Notes: a model not told the origin generated them from the letters alone. DNA of 22,954 nucleotides from Stenotrophomonas sp. UBA7346 (GCA_002471015.1 DKPB01000025.1:10284-33237); one strand, 5' to 3'; shown: positions 8,491-15,476, numbered from the stretch's first letter. A program made the numbers and translations.

Positions 8491-8514
8491 AAAAAGCGCG
8501 GTGCGCTCGCGCTT
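8491..8514 (-). terminator. Terminator of the DUF2909 gene
   Basis: AAGCGCG at 8494-8500 pairs with CGCGCTT at 8508-8514. Read on the minus strand, the stem is followed by TTTTT. It lies 30 bases past the stop of the minus-strand DUF2909 gene. On the plus strand the stem is followed by CTGCC, so it is a poor terminator for ctaE. Confidence 0.65.
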
Positions 8515-8518
8515 CTGC

Positions 8519-8540
8519 CATTCCCCATTCCCCATTCCCG
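8519..8540. repeat. Short heptamer array (ATTCCCC)n
   Basis: There are about three copies of ATTCCCC/ATTCCCG directly beside the 3' end of the DUF2909 gene. It is a smaller relative of the array at 9786-9842. Confidence 0.7.
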
Positions 8541-8543
8541 ATT

Positions 8544-8762
8544 TCAGCCGCCAACACCGTGCGGCTTGATCCACCCCGTATAGATGCCCACGGCGACCAG
8601 CAGGATCAGCACCACTGACAGCGCGATACGCCGCGTCAACGCATTGACCGTCCGCTTGGTCTGGCCGCGATCGATCATCAGGTAATAGAGGCCGGCTCCA
8701 AGATTCCAGACGATGACGATCAAGAACGCGATTACCAGCAGGGTCTTCAACGAATCGTTCAT
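8544..8762 (-). CDS. DUF2909 family twin-transmembrane protein
   Basis: This 72-residue protein is almost wholly two membrane helices (near 6-28 and 47-65) joined by a basic loop (DRGQTKRTVNALTRR). That matches the DUF2909 'twin transmembrane' family, which lies between subunit III and SURF1 in many pseudomonad and xanthomonad oxidase loci. No biochemical function is established. Here it lies on the minus strand, convergent with ctaE and divergent from SURF1, so it needs its own promoter in the 57-base gap 8763-8819. It has its own terminator at 8491-8514. A role in oxidase assembly is inferred from position alone. Confidence 0.85.
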   Translation of the reverse strand: MNDSLKTLLVIAFLIVIVWNLGAGLYYLMIDRGQTKRTVNALTRRIALSVVLILLVAVGIYTGWIKPHGVGG

Positions 8763-8819
8763 GCGTGGCTCGGTGAGTGGAAAGGCAGTGCTATATCACC
8801 TGCTTGGCGGCAGCTTGTC

Positions 8820-9542
8820 ATGACGCGACAGCACACGGCGGTGTTCGGCTGGGTGCTGGCGGTGCTGGTGGCGGCCCTGTTCTGCACCCTGGGGGGCTGG
8901 CAGCTGCAGCGCAAGCACGAAAAAGAAGCCCTGCTCGCGCAGTTGCCGCCTGGTCGCGACGCTGCACTCAGCCTGGCCCAGGCCGCCGCCACGCCGGATT
9001 CCCTGCATTGGGTGCGCGACCAGCTGCAGTTCCTGCCCGGCAGCGTACTGCTGGACAACCAGCTGCGCGAGGGCAGGGCGGGCATCAAGGTCTATCAAGC
9101 TGCGCGTGCTGCCGATGGCGCGGTGGTGCTGGTCGATCTGGGCTGGCTGCCGCTGCCTGCGGACCGCAGCATGCCCACGATCAGCGCAGAGCAGGGCACG
9201 CAGGCGCTGCAAGGGTTGTGGGCGCCTGCGCCTGCCACTGGCATCGCCTTGGGCCCTGCATTGACTGCCGGCAAGCAACCGCAGACCTGGTTGGCGACGC
9301 GGATGGATCTGCCCGCTATTGCGACGCAGCTGGGGGCTGGTGCGCTGGCGCCCAAGGTGCTGCGATTGGATCCGGCTTTACCGCTGGGCTATGTGCGTGA
9401 CCTCGACCTGCTGCCCAATACCTTGCCGCCTTCGCGGCATCTTGGTTATGCGGTGCAGTGGTTCGCGATGGCTTTGGCGGTGTTGGTGATTGCGCTGGTA
9501 TTGCAGTTCAAAAGGCGCAGGAAGGTGGAGGGGGAGCCGTGA
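8820..9542 (+). CDS. SURF1 family cytochrome oxidase assembly protein
   Basis: SURF1 proteins help insert heme a/a3 into subunit I. The 240-residue product has the family's hairpin layout: a membrane helix near 7-24 leading into LGGWQLQRKHEK, a large periplasmic domain with VLLDNQLREG near 76 and VLVDLGWLPLP near 103, then RHLGYAVQWFAMALA near 207 entering the second helix and a basic cytoplasmic end. The ATG at 8820 has only a weak ribosome site (GGCGG). Because the DUF2909 gene breaks the strand, SURF1 probably starts a second transcription unit running through the SCO-like gene, ctaA and ctaB, although 309 bases of repeats separate it from the next gene. Confidence 0.93.
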   Translation: MTRQHTAVFGWVLAVLVAALFCTLGGWQLQRKHEKEALLAQLPPGRDAALSLAQAAATPDSLHWVRDQLQFLPGSVLLDNQLREGRAGIKVYQAARAADGAVVLVDLGWLPLPADRSMPTISAEQGTQALQGLWAPAPATGIALGPALTAGKQPQTWLATRMDLPAIATQLGAGALAPKVLRLDPALPLGYVRDLDLLPNTLPPSRHLGYAVQWFAMALAVLVIALVLQFKRRRKVEGEP

Positions 9543-9597
9543 ATGGGGAGTCGGGATTGAGGAATGATTTTGGAGCAGGAGCGAAGCCAGAGCCAGA

Positions 9598-9742
9598 GCA
9601 CCCCTCCCCAACCCTCCCCTTGGCTGCGCCAAGGGGAGGGGGCAGAGCGCTGTGGCGTCGCTTGAATCCTTGCTCCTGCTTTCGCCGTTGAATTTCCCCC
9701 TCCCTTTCACCGAAGGTGAAGGGGATGGCCGGGGAGGGGTGC
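9598..9742. repeat. MITE-like composite of two inverted hairpin repeats (copies 2 and 3)
   Basis: Copy 2 (9600-9642) has a perfect 13-bp stem: CCCTCCCCTTGGC at 9612-9624 against GCCAAGGGGAGGG at 9628-9640. Copy 3 (9695-9740) is in the opposite orientation, with tip TTTCACC/GGTGAAG. The outer ends form an inverted repeat, GCACCCCTCCCC at 9598-9609 against GGGGAGGGGTGC at 9731-9742. The unit fills much of the 309-base SURF1 to SCO-like gap. The rest of the gap is the degenerate hexamer and heptamer DNA at 9745-9842. No open frame here looks coding. Confidence 0.65.
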
Positions 9743-9785
9743 TTCAAGCCTTTGCTCTTGCCTTTGCCTCCGTTTCTGCTTCTGC

Positions 9786-9842
9786 GAATCCCGAATCCCG
9801 AATCCCCATTCCCCATTCCCCATTCCCCATTCCCCATTCCCG
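9786..9842. repeat. Heptamer array (GAATCCC)x3 then (ATTCCCC)x5
   Basis: Three GAATCCC units (9786-9806) pass into five ATTCCCC-type units (9808-9842). The array ends nine bases before the ATG at 9852, so it occupies the place where a ribosome-binding site would be. A hexamer-like run with TTTGCC and TTCTGC units leads into it (about 9750-9786). Confidence 0.85.
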
Positions 9843-9851
9843 GCCTTGACC

Positions 9852-10427
9852 ATGAACGCACTCACCCCCGACCAGCTCGCCATCCGCAACCGCGGCCGCC
9901 GGGTGTTGCTGCTGATCTTCGCGATGTTCTTCGGCTCGATGGCGCTGGCCGGGATCCTGCGCTTCTCCGGTTGGACGCCGCAGATCAACCGCCATCACGG
10001 TGAGTTGCTGCAGCCGCCGGTCGATCTGCGTAGCGAGCAGTTGCACCTGGCCAACGGCCAGGCCTACGACTGGAATCCGGGCGAGCGCCATTGGCGCATC
10101 CTGCTGGCACCGCAGGCCGATTGCGTTCCGGCCTGCGTCACTTTGTCGCAGCAATTGGACAAGGTGTGGCAGTTGTTCGGGCATAACGCGGATAATGTCG
10201 AGATATTGTGGCTGGGCACGCCGCCTGAACAGGTGGCCGCCATGCCGGCACTGAAGGTGCTGCAGCCCCAGCCCGCGTTCCGGGGCAGGCTGCCGGGGGT
10301 GGATGACCCGGCCGGCATCCCGGTGTATGTGATTGATCCCAATGGCTTTGTGGTACTTCGCTATGCGCCGGGTTTTGAACCGGGTGGACTGCGTGCTGAT
10401 CTATCCAAGCTGTTGAAACTGATGTGA
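9852..10427 (+). CDS. Membrane-anchored SCO/thioredoxin-like protein of the oxidase cluster
   Basis: The 191-residue product has a cytoplasmic start, one membrane helix near 17-38, and a periplasmic thioredoxin-fold domain. Cys91 and Cys95 (DCVPAC) have the CxxxC spacing of SCO copper chaperones, and PVYVIDPNGFVVLRY near 157-171 resembles the SCO strand-hairpin. There is no histidine after His111, so the third SCO copper ligand is missing. It matches the position of an uncharacterised protein between SURF1 and ctaA in pseudomonad oxidase loci. A thiol-redox role toward CuA or CtaG is inference. The heptamer array reaches to nine bases upstream and no ribosome site is seen; a TTG at 9846 would add two residues. 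The ctaA gene starts ten bases after the stop. Confidence 0.85.
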   Translation: MNALTPDQLAIRNRGRRVLLLIFAMFFGSMALAGILRFSGWTPQINRHHGELLQPPVDLRSEQLHLANGQAYDWNPGERHWRILLAPQADCVPACVTLSQQLDKVWQLFGHNADNVEILWLGTPPEQVAAMPALKVLQPQPAFRGRLPGVDDPAGIPVYVIDPNGFVVLRYAPGFEPGGLRADLSKLLKLM

Positions 10428-10437
10428 GTTCCGTTCG

Positions 10438-11601
10438 ATGAATGCCTCCGCGCGTCCGGCGCTGTACCGCAATTTCCACCGACTGGCGTGGTTCGCACTG
10501 ATCATGACGGCGAGCACCATCATGTTCGGCTCGTTCGTGCGCCTGTCCGATGCCGGCCTGAGCTGCCCGGATTGGCCCACCTGCTATGGCCGCGTGACCT
10601 GGCCGCAGACGCAGATGGAGGCGGCCCAGCACGTGGCCAGCGAGATCCGTCCGCTGGAAACCCACAAGGCCTGGCGCGAGCAGGTGCACCGTTTCCTGGC
10701 CGGCCTGCTTGGCGTGGAGGTGCTGACCCTGGCTTTGCTGGCGGCGCGTCGGCGCAAGCATGGCGTCGCCCAGATCGTCACCGCCTCGGTGCTGGTGGCG
10801 CTGGCGATCCCTTTATATATGCGCGGCGAGCATGTGGCCTCCAGCGTGTTGGCGATTGGCGGTGAAGCCATCCTGCTGCTGGCGGCGCTGCGCTGGTCCA
10901 ATATCGATCTGGCACGGGCGGCGGTGCTGACCCTGGCGGTGGTGATCTTCCAGGCCCTGCTGGGCATGTGGACGGTGACCTGGCTGCTCAAGCCCATCGT
11001 GGTGATGGGGCATCTGCTGGGCGGCATGGCGATGTTCTCCCTGCTGGTGTGGATGGCCTGGAAGGCCACGCACCTGCCGATCACTCTGGCCGAGGCACCG
11101 CGCCTGCGCTGGTGGCTGCGCGCGGCGGTGGCCCTGGTGGTGCTGCAGATCGCACTTGGCGGCTGGGTCAGCGCCAACTACGCCGCCCTGGCCTGTGGCG
11201 GCGGCAGCGCCTCGCTGGACAACTTCCCGCGCTGCGTCAGCCAGTGGTGGCCGCAGCAGAACTACAGCGAAGGCTTCACCCTGTGGCGCGGCATCGGCGT
11301 GGATTACGAAGGCGGCGTGTTGGACGGCGCTTCGCGTATCGCCATCCAGATGGCGCACCGCATGTTTGCCATGGTGGTGGCGTTGTACCTGCTGGTGTTG
11401 TCGGTGCGGATGTTCCGCCTGCCGGGCATGCGTGGCTGGGCAAGCGCGGTGATCGTGCTGTTGCTGCTGCAGGTCACCCTGGGCGTGCTCAACGTCAAGC
11501 TGGCGCTGCCGCTGGCGGTGGCGGTCATGCACAGCGGTGGCGCGGTTGCGCTGTTGTTCGTGTTGATCACTTTGCTGGCGCGCCTGCGCGCCCCGGAGTG
11601 A
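10438..11601 (+). CDS. ctaA: Heme A synthase (COX15/CtaA)
   Basis: CtaA oxidises the C8 methyl group of heme O to a formyl group, giving heme A. The 387-residue product has about eight membrane helices in two similar four-helix halves. Each half has its histidine pair: His84 (EQVHRF) with His192 (VMGHLL), and His307 (MAHRMF) with His365 (VMHSGG). Two periplasmic cysteine pairs are visible: Cys43/Cys49 in GLSCPDWPTCYG, and Cys253/Cys266. GSFVRLSDAGLSCPDWP is the family signature. The start lies ten bases after the SCO-like stop, with little ribosome site, so translation may be coupled. The ctaB start is immediately after the TGA. Confidence 0.96.
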   Translation: MNASARPALYRNFHRLAWFALIMTASTIMFGSFVRLSDAGLSCPDWPTCYGRVTWPQTQMEAAQHVASEIRPLETHKAWREQVHRFLAGLLGVEVLTLALLAARRRKHGVAQIVTASVLVALAIPLYMRGEHVASSVLAIGGEAILLLAALRWSNIDLARAAVLTLAVVIFQALLGMWTVTWLLKPIVVMGHLLGGMAMFSLLVWMAWKATHLPITLAEAPRLRWWLRAAVALVVLQIALGGWVSANYAALACGGGSASLDNFPRCVSQWWPQQNYSEGFTLWRGIGVDYEGGVLDGASRIAIQMAHRMFAMVVALYLLVLSVRMFRLPGMRGWASAVIVLLLLQVTLGVLNVKLALPLAVAVMHSGGAVALLFVLITLLARLRAPE

Positions 11602-11604
11602 ATG

Positions 11605-12498
11605 ATGCAGACAACATGGCGTGACTATTGGGACCTGACCAAGCCGAAGGTGGTGGCACTTATCGTGTTCACCGCCCTGGTCGGCATGTGCCTGGCCATT
11701 CCCGGCCTGCCCAGCACCGCCCAGGTGGTGACCGGGCTGCTGGGCTTCATCGGCATCTGGCTGTCGGCGGCGGCTGCTGCTGCGATCAACCAGTTGCTGG
11801 ATGCGCGTATCGACGCGCAGATGGCGCGCACGTCCTGGCGCCCGCTGGTGGTCGGCAAGGTATCGCCGCGGCAGGTGCTGGTGTTTGCCGCTGCGCTGAC
11901 CGCGTTGTCGATGACCATCCTGGTGCTGTGGGTGAACGTGATCACCGCGGTGCTGACCTTCGCCTCGCTGATTGGTTATGCGGTGATCTACACCGTCTAC
12001 CTGAAGCGTGCGACCTCGCAGAACATCGTCATCGGCGGGTTGGCCGGTGCCACCCCGCCCTTGCTGGGCTGGGCGGCGATCACCGGCATGCAGGGCAGTT
12101 CGGATTGGGCCTATGCCTCGCTGCTGGTGCTGATCATCTTCATCTGGACCCCGCCGCATTTCTGGGCATTGGCGATCTTCCGTCGCGTGGATTACGCCAA
12201 GGCCGAGATCCCGATGCTGCCGGTCACCCACGGCGTGCCGCATACCCGCAAGCAGATCCTGGCGTACTCGGTGGTGCTGGCGGTGGTGGCGCTGCTGCCG
12301 GCGGCCATTGGAATGAGCGGCATGTTCTACCTGGGCGGGGCGACGGTGTTGAACATCGTCTTCCTCTGGTACGCCTGGAAAATGCAGAACCCGCCGGACG
12401 AGATGTTCAACATGAAGATGTTCGGCTATTCCATCGTCTACCTGATGGCGCTGTTCGCCTTCCTGCTGGTCGACCATTGGCTATTGCCCTGGTTGTGA
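11605..12498 (+). CDS. ctaB: Protoheme IX farnesyltransferase (heme O synthase)
   Basis: This enzyme attaches a farnesyl chain to heme B to make heme O, the substrate of CtaA. From the ATG at 11605 it has 297 residues and about nine membrane helices. The prenyl-diphosphate motif is NQLLDARID (Asn62, Asp66, Asp70), and YLKRATSQNIVIGG with GATPPLLGW is a second family block. Tandem ATGs lie at 11602 and 11605. GGAG at 11595-11598 is six bases from the second and only three from the first, so 11605 is preferred. The gene abuts ctaA and ends with the terminator at 12508-12535. No senC/SCO1 gene follows here, unlike the pseudomonad order. Confidence 0.96.
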   Translation: MQTTWRDYWDLTKPKVVALIVFTALVGMCLAIPGLPSTAQVVTGLLGFIGIWLSAAAAAAINQLLDARIDAQMARTSWRPLVVGKVSPRQVLVFAAALTALSMTILVLWVNVITAVLTFASLIGYAVIYTVYLKRATSQNIVIGGLAGATPPLLGWAAITGMQGSSDWAYASLLVLIIFIWTPPHFWALAIFRRVDYAKAEIPMLPVTHGVPHTRKQILAYSVVLAVVALLPAAIGMSGMFYLGGATVLNIVFLWYAWKMQNPPDEMFNMKMFGYSIVYLMALFAFLLVDHWLLPWL

Positions 12499-12507
12499 TC
12501 AAGCAAT

Positions 12508-12535
12508 GAAAAGGCCGGCGCAAGCCGGCCTTTTC
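12508..12535 (+). terminator. Terminator of the oxidase cluster
   Basis: AAAAGGCCGGC pairs with GCCGGCCTTTT around a GCAA loop, a perfect 11-bp stem starting ten bases past the ctaB stop. A-run and T-run flanks make it potentially bidirectional. Confidence 0.88.
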
Positions 12536-12560
12536 AGTTGCACGTCCGCGCGCCGCTTTG

Positions 12561-12606
12561 CTCCCTCTCTTTGCCACAGGCAAGGGGAGGATTGGGGAGG
12601 GGTTTG
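12561..12606 (-). repeat. Intergenic hairpin repeat, copy 4
   Basis: It is in reverse orientation: CTCCCTCTCTTTGCC, a three-base loop, GGCAAGGGGAGG, then GGGGAGGGGTTTGC. The stem tip is TTGCC/GGCAA. It lies just past the oxidase terminator, in the 412-base gene-free stretch 12536-12947. That stretch otherwise holds the REP elements listed next and no coding frame I can support. Confidence 0.7.
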
Positions 12607-12674
12607 CTATTGCGGCTGTCAGCCCTTGTGCCAGCTTCGCGGCTTACACCGCTTCTGCAATGGTCATAGACCTT

Positions 12675-12782
12675 GTAGCCCGGGTAAGCGCAGCGCACCC
12701 GGGGAACGATCAATCATGGGGATAGGTCCGTGGCAGCGGATGCATTTTGGGCAAAGCCCCGGGGTGCGCTGTGCTTACCCGG
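12675..12782. repeat. Inverted pair of GTAG-type palindromes
   Basis: The first copy (12675-12704) is GTAG followed by CCCGGGT, AAGCGCAGCG and CACCCGGGG. The second (12757-12782) is a near-exact inverted copy, CCCCGGGGTGCGCT then GTGCTTACCCGG. The spacer is 52 bases. The two copies could pair as one stem of about 25 bp, or each could fold alone. GTAG-headed palindromes in inverted pairs are typical of REP doublets mobilised by RAYT transposases; no RAYT gene is in the window. Confidence 0.75.
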
Positions 12783-12816
12783 ATTATGGGGCTGATGGAT
12801 TGCGGGTAACCGCCCC

Positions 12817-12839
12817 TGCCGAGCATGGCTCGGCACTAC
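12817..12839 (-). repeat. SMAG-type REP element, copy A
   Basis: On the minus strand the element reads GTAG followed by TGCCGAGCCATGCTCGGCA, a near-perfect palindrome. It matches the GTAG REP class described in Stenotrophomonas maltophilia. Identical palindromes lie at 13925-13947 and 22842-22864, and a cut copy lies at 22938-22954. Confidence 0.85.
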
Positions 12840-12947
12840 ATCTGCCTGGTTGCGGGTATTGCTTGTGCTGGCTCGGGAGCGCGCCGCATTGATTCCTTCG
12901 GCTGCAACTGCCAGTGTTGCGTCTGTCACAGGAAAGAGGGTGCAAGG

Positions 12948-13772
12948 ATGCATGCCATGGTTCGGTGGATCACTGGTTTGTTGATGGCACTGGCCGGCAT
13001 TGGCGTGGTGCACGCTGAGCAGGCGGTATCGCAGATCCGTAATCATGCTGCAGGCCATCGCCTGCTGGTGCTTGGCGAGCAGCACGGCACCCATGAAATC
13101 CCGGCCGTGGTGCAGGCTTTGGTCGCGTCCTATGTCGCTGATGGCAAGCCGCTGCATCTGGCATTGGAACTGCCTGCGCCAGAGAGCGCTGCATTGGCCG
13201 ACTATCTGCAATCCGACGGAGGGCCAGCGGAGATGGCTGCCCTGAGGGCAAGGCCTTACTGGAGCGCCAATACCCGCTTCCACGATGGCCGGCGAAGTGA
13301 AGAGATGCTGGAACTGATCGATGCAATGCGAAAGCTGCATCGGCAAGGGAAAGACATACAGGTATTTGGTTTCGATCAGGCTGCGTCGCGCTCGCCCCCC
13401 AGGCCCGGTGAACGGGATGCGACGATGGCTGCCGAGTTGCGTGCACGCTACGTCGTGCTGCCCGCCAATGGTCGGATGGTGGTGCTGACAGGCAACGTGC
13501 ACGGCATGCGCAGGCAGCCGCGCTATCTGGCCTATCCGCCCATGACGATGTTGCTGCAGGACCTGGATGTCTACAACGTACGCATTGGCGCGCGCGAAGG
13601 CGATGTGTGGGGGTGCCGGCCCGGGCACGGATGCGGCCGTATTGCGTTGGCTGTCTACAGCGGTCCTTCGCCAGTGCGGGATGAGGCCGATGATCGCAAC
13701 TACGACCTGCAGCTGTGGTTGCCGCGTTTTACCGTGGCCCGTTTGCTCGGCGAAGGCGAGACATACCCCTAG
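12948..13772 (+). CDS. Exported ChaN/EreA/Tiki-like (haem-binding uptake, Tiki superfamily) protein
   Basis: The 274-residue product starts at the ATG at 12948, with AGAGGG at 12935-12940 as ribosome site, and has a signal peptide ending near VHA-EQ (residue 23). The superfamily motifs are clear: LLVLGEQHGTHE at 39-50 (Glu44, His46), LALELP with Glu74, VFGFDQ near 139-144, ERDATMA near 155-161, and TGNVHGMR with His185. Relatives include the haem-linked lipoprotein ChaN, erythromycin esterases and the Tiki proteases, so hydrolase or metal/haem binding are both possible and I cannot decide. Cys223 and Cys229 (GCRPGHGCG) could form a disulfide. It stands alone among REP repeats, between the oxidase terminator and a convergent transporter gene, as an accessory insertion might. 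Confidence 0.8.
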   Translation: MHAMVRWITGLLMALAGIGVVHAEQAVSQIRNHAAGHRLLVLGEQHGTHEIPAVVQALVASYVADGKPLHLALELPAPESAALADYLQSDGGPAEMAALRARPYWSANTRFHDGRRSEEMLELIDAMRKLHRQGKDIQVFGFDQAASRSPPRPGERDATMAAELRARYVVLPANGRMVVLTGNVHGMRRQPRYLAYPPMTMLLQDLDVYNVRIGAREGDVWGCRPGHGCGRIALAVYSGPSPVRDEADDRNYDLQLWLPRFTVARLLGEGETYP

Positions 13773-13924
13773 CGCGAAGCGGTTGGGAGCAGTGTAGGCC
13801 TGCGAAGCAGGTGATGCTTCCGGCTGCGTGTGAGAACGCAAACCGAGGTGCTTTGCATTGCAGCGGATGTTGCGAACACCGCCGGCCCTCGTGTGATGGG
13901 CTGAGGGATTGCGGCTAGGGCTCC

Positions 13925-13947
13925 TGCCGAGCATGGCTCGGCACTAC
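13925..13947 (-). repeat. SMAG-type REP element, copy B
   Basis: This is the same palindrome and orientation as copy A, 11 bases past the stop of the minus-strand transporter gene. About 60 bases of flanking DNA (from 13898) also resemble the flank of copy A (from 12788), so the two form longer direct repeats around the ChaN-like gene. Confidence 0.85.
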
Positions 13948-13958
13948 ATCTGCGTTGG

Positions 13959-14945
13959 CTATTGTTGCGCTGTTTCGGCGTTCTGCTTTGCATAGCGTTG
14001 GGCTACCACCGAGCAGACGATCAGCTGGATCTGGTGGTAGATCATGATCGGCAACACGATCGCGCCCAAGCTGCCACCCGCAAACAACACCTTGGCAATC
14101 GGCACGCCGGTGGCCAGGCTCTTCTTGGAGCCGCAGAACACGATGGTGATCCGGTCGGCGCGGTTGAAGCCCAGCCGCCGTGCCAGCCAGCCGATGCCGG
14201 GCATGGCGATGGCCAGCAGCACCACCGCTACCAGTGCGGCGGCCAGCAGCGACAACGGCGGGGTATTCCTCCACAGGCCTTCGCTGACAGATTCGCCAAA
14301 GGCGGCGTAGACCACCAGCAACACCGTGCCCTGGTCGGTGTAACGCAGCAGCGGCCGCCTGCGCTCGATCCAGCGGCCTATCCATGGCCGCAGCAGATGG
14401 CCCAGCACGAACGGCACCAGCAGCTGCAGCATGATCGCGCCCACTGCATGCAGCGGGTTGGCCATGGCGCCCTGCGAGCCTGCCAGCACGGTCATCAGCA
14501 GCGGGGTCAGGAAGACGCCGAGGATGCTCGACAGCGAGGCCGCACAGACCGCTGCCGGCACATTGCCACCGGCGATCGAGGTAAAGGCGATGGAGGACTG
14601 CACGGTGGAGGGCAGGGCGCACAGGAACAGCACGCCGATATACAGCTCGGGCGTCAGTGCCCAGCCGGCCAGCGGCTTCATTGCCAGCCCCAGCAGCGGG
14701 AACAGCACGAAAGTGCAGACCAGGATGGTGATATGCAGGCGCCAGTGCAGCAGGCCGGCGATGATGGATTCACGCGGCAGGCGCGCGCCATGCAGGAAGA
14801 ACAGCGCGGCAATGGCGATGTCGGTGAAGCGGTCGAAGCCCTTGGCGGCGGCACCGCTGAGCGGCAGCACGGTGGCCAGGACGACGGTGGCGAGCAGGGC
14901 GAGGGTGAAGTTGTCCGGTCGCAGTCGCGACCACCAGCGGGTCAT
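13959..14945 (-). CDS. YfeH-like bile acid:sodium symporter family transporter
   Basis: The 328-residue product has about ten membrane helices and matches the SBF-like (YfeH) branch of the bile acid/sodium symporter superfamily. Visible blocks are FFLHGARLPRESI near 49-61, LCALPSTVQSSIAFTSIAGGN near 108-128 with a discontinuous-helix look, and FCGSKKSLATGVPIAKVLF near 270-288. The substrate is unknown; relatives take up organic anions. It lies 18 bases downstream of the DUF442 gene on the same strand and is probably the last gene of the dnaG transcript. The ribosome site is weak (AGGAAACC). A REP element follows its TAG stop. Confidence 0.88.
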   Translation of the reverse strand: MTRWWSRLRPDNFTLALLATVVLATVLPLSGAAAKGFDRFTDIAIAALFFLHGARLPRESIIAGLLHWRLHITILVCTFVLFPLLGLAMKPLAGWALTPELYIGVLFLCALPSTVQSSIAFTSIAGGNVPAAVCAASLSSILGVFLTPLLMTVLAGSQGAMANPLHAVGAIMLQLLVPFVLGHLLRPWIGRWIERRRPLLRYTDQGTVLLVVYAAFGESVSEGLWRNTPPLSLLAAALVAVVLLAIAMPGIGWLARRLGFNRADRITIVFCGSKKSLATGVPIAKVLFAGGSLGAIVLPIMIYHQIQLIVCSVVAQRYAKQNAETAQQ

Positions 14946-14963
14946 GTCGGCAAGGTTTCCTGA

Positions 14964-15455
14964 TCAGGGGGTGGGGGCTTGCAGCAAGGCGCGGGCGGCC
15001 GGCTCCAGCGAGGTCATGCCGGCATCGCGGCCAAACTTGAGTGCGTCTTCGGTGGAGGCGCCGTTGACGCGTGCATCGATCACCGACAGCAGTGCGCCGG
15101 CGCGGTTGGACGAGGCGCAGTGCAGCAGGGTCTTGCCGCTGTCCTGCTTGAGCAGGTGGTCCAGCGTGCGGGCGTTGGCATCGGTGATGTCGCCGGCACC
15201 GGCGATGGGCAGGCGCACGTAGCGCAGACCCAGTTGTTCGGCCAGGGCTGCCTCGTCGTAGCCGCGGTCTTCATCAGCGCGGCGCAGGTCGATGACGGTG
15301 GTGACGCCGTTGGCGGCCGCATCACGCAGCTGCTGTGCGCTGGGCTGGCCGGCCGTGGTCAGGCCGGGGCGCGGGTGGTAGAGCGTGGCATCCGCCGCAT
15401 TGGCGTGGGCGGTGAGCAGCAAGGACAGTAACAGCGACAGGCGGAAAATGTTCAT
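14964..15455 (-). CDS. Exported DUF442 (beta-lactamase hydrolase-like) phosphatase-fold protein
   Basis: The 163-residue product has a signal peptide (MNIFRLSLLLSLLLTAHANA, cleavage after residue 20) and one small domain. Features of the DUF442/tyrosine-phosphatase-like family are LTTAGQPSAQQL near 32-43, VTTVIDLRRADED near 51-63, and the P-loop HCASSNRAG with Cys113 and Arg118, i.e. an intact HCx5R signature. It should therefore be a catalytically competent periplasmic phosphatase-fold protein; the substrate is unknown. GGAG (CTCC at 15462-15465) is a good ribosome site. It starts 21 bases after the dnaG stop on the same strand, an unusual partner for a primase, and 18 bases before the YfeH-like gene. 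Confidence 0.87.
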   Translation of the reverse strand: MNIFRLSLLLSLLLTAHANAADATLYHPRPGLTTAGQPSAQQLRDAAANGVTTVIDLRRADEDRGYDEAALAEQLGLRYVRLPIAGAGDITDANARTLDHLLKQDSGKTLLHCASSNRAGALLSVIDARVNGASTEDALKFGRDAGMTSLEPAARALLQAPTP

Positions 15456-15476
15456 GCGTTGCTCCGTGGCTGGTGG

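Noticed and set aside
8763..8819. Specific promoters for SURF1 and DUF2909
   Set aside because: A TATATC-like box is present near 8792, but no acceptable -35 partner was found on either strand, so no feature was called.
10813..12477. 554-codon open frame opposite ctaA/ctaB
   Set aside because: It is again the antisense shadow of two well-identified membrane enzymes.
12825..12947. Extended N-terminus of the ChaN-like protein
   Set aside because: The in-frame ATG at 12825 lies inside a REP palindrome. The ATG at 12948 has a ribosome site and begins a proper signal peptide.
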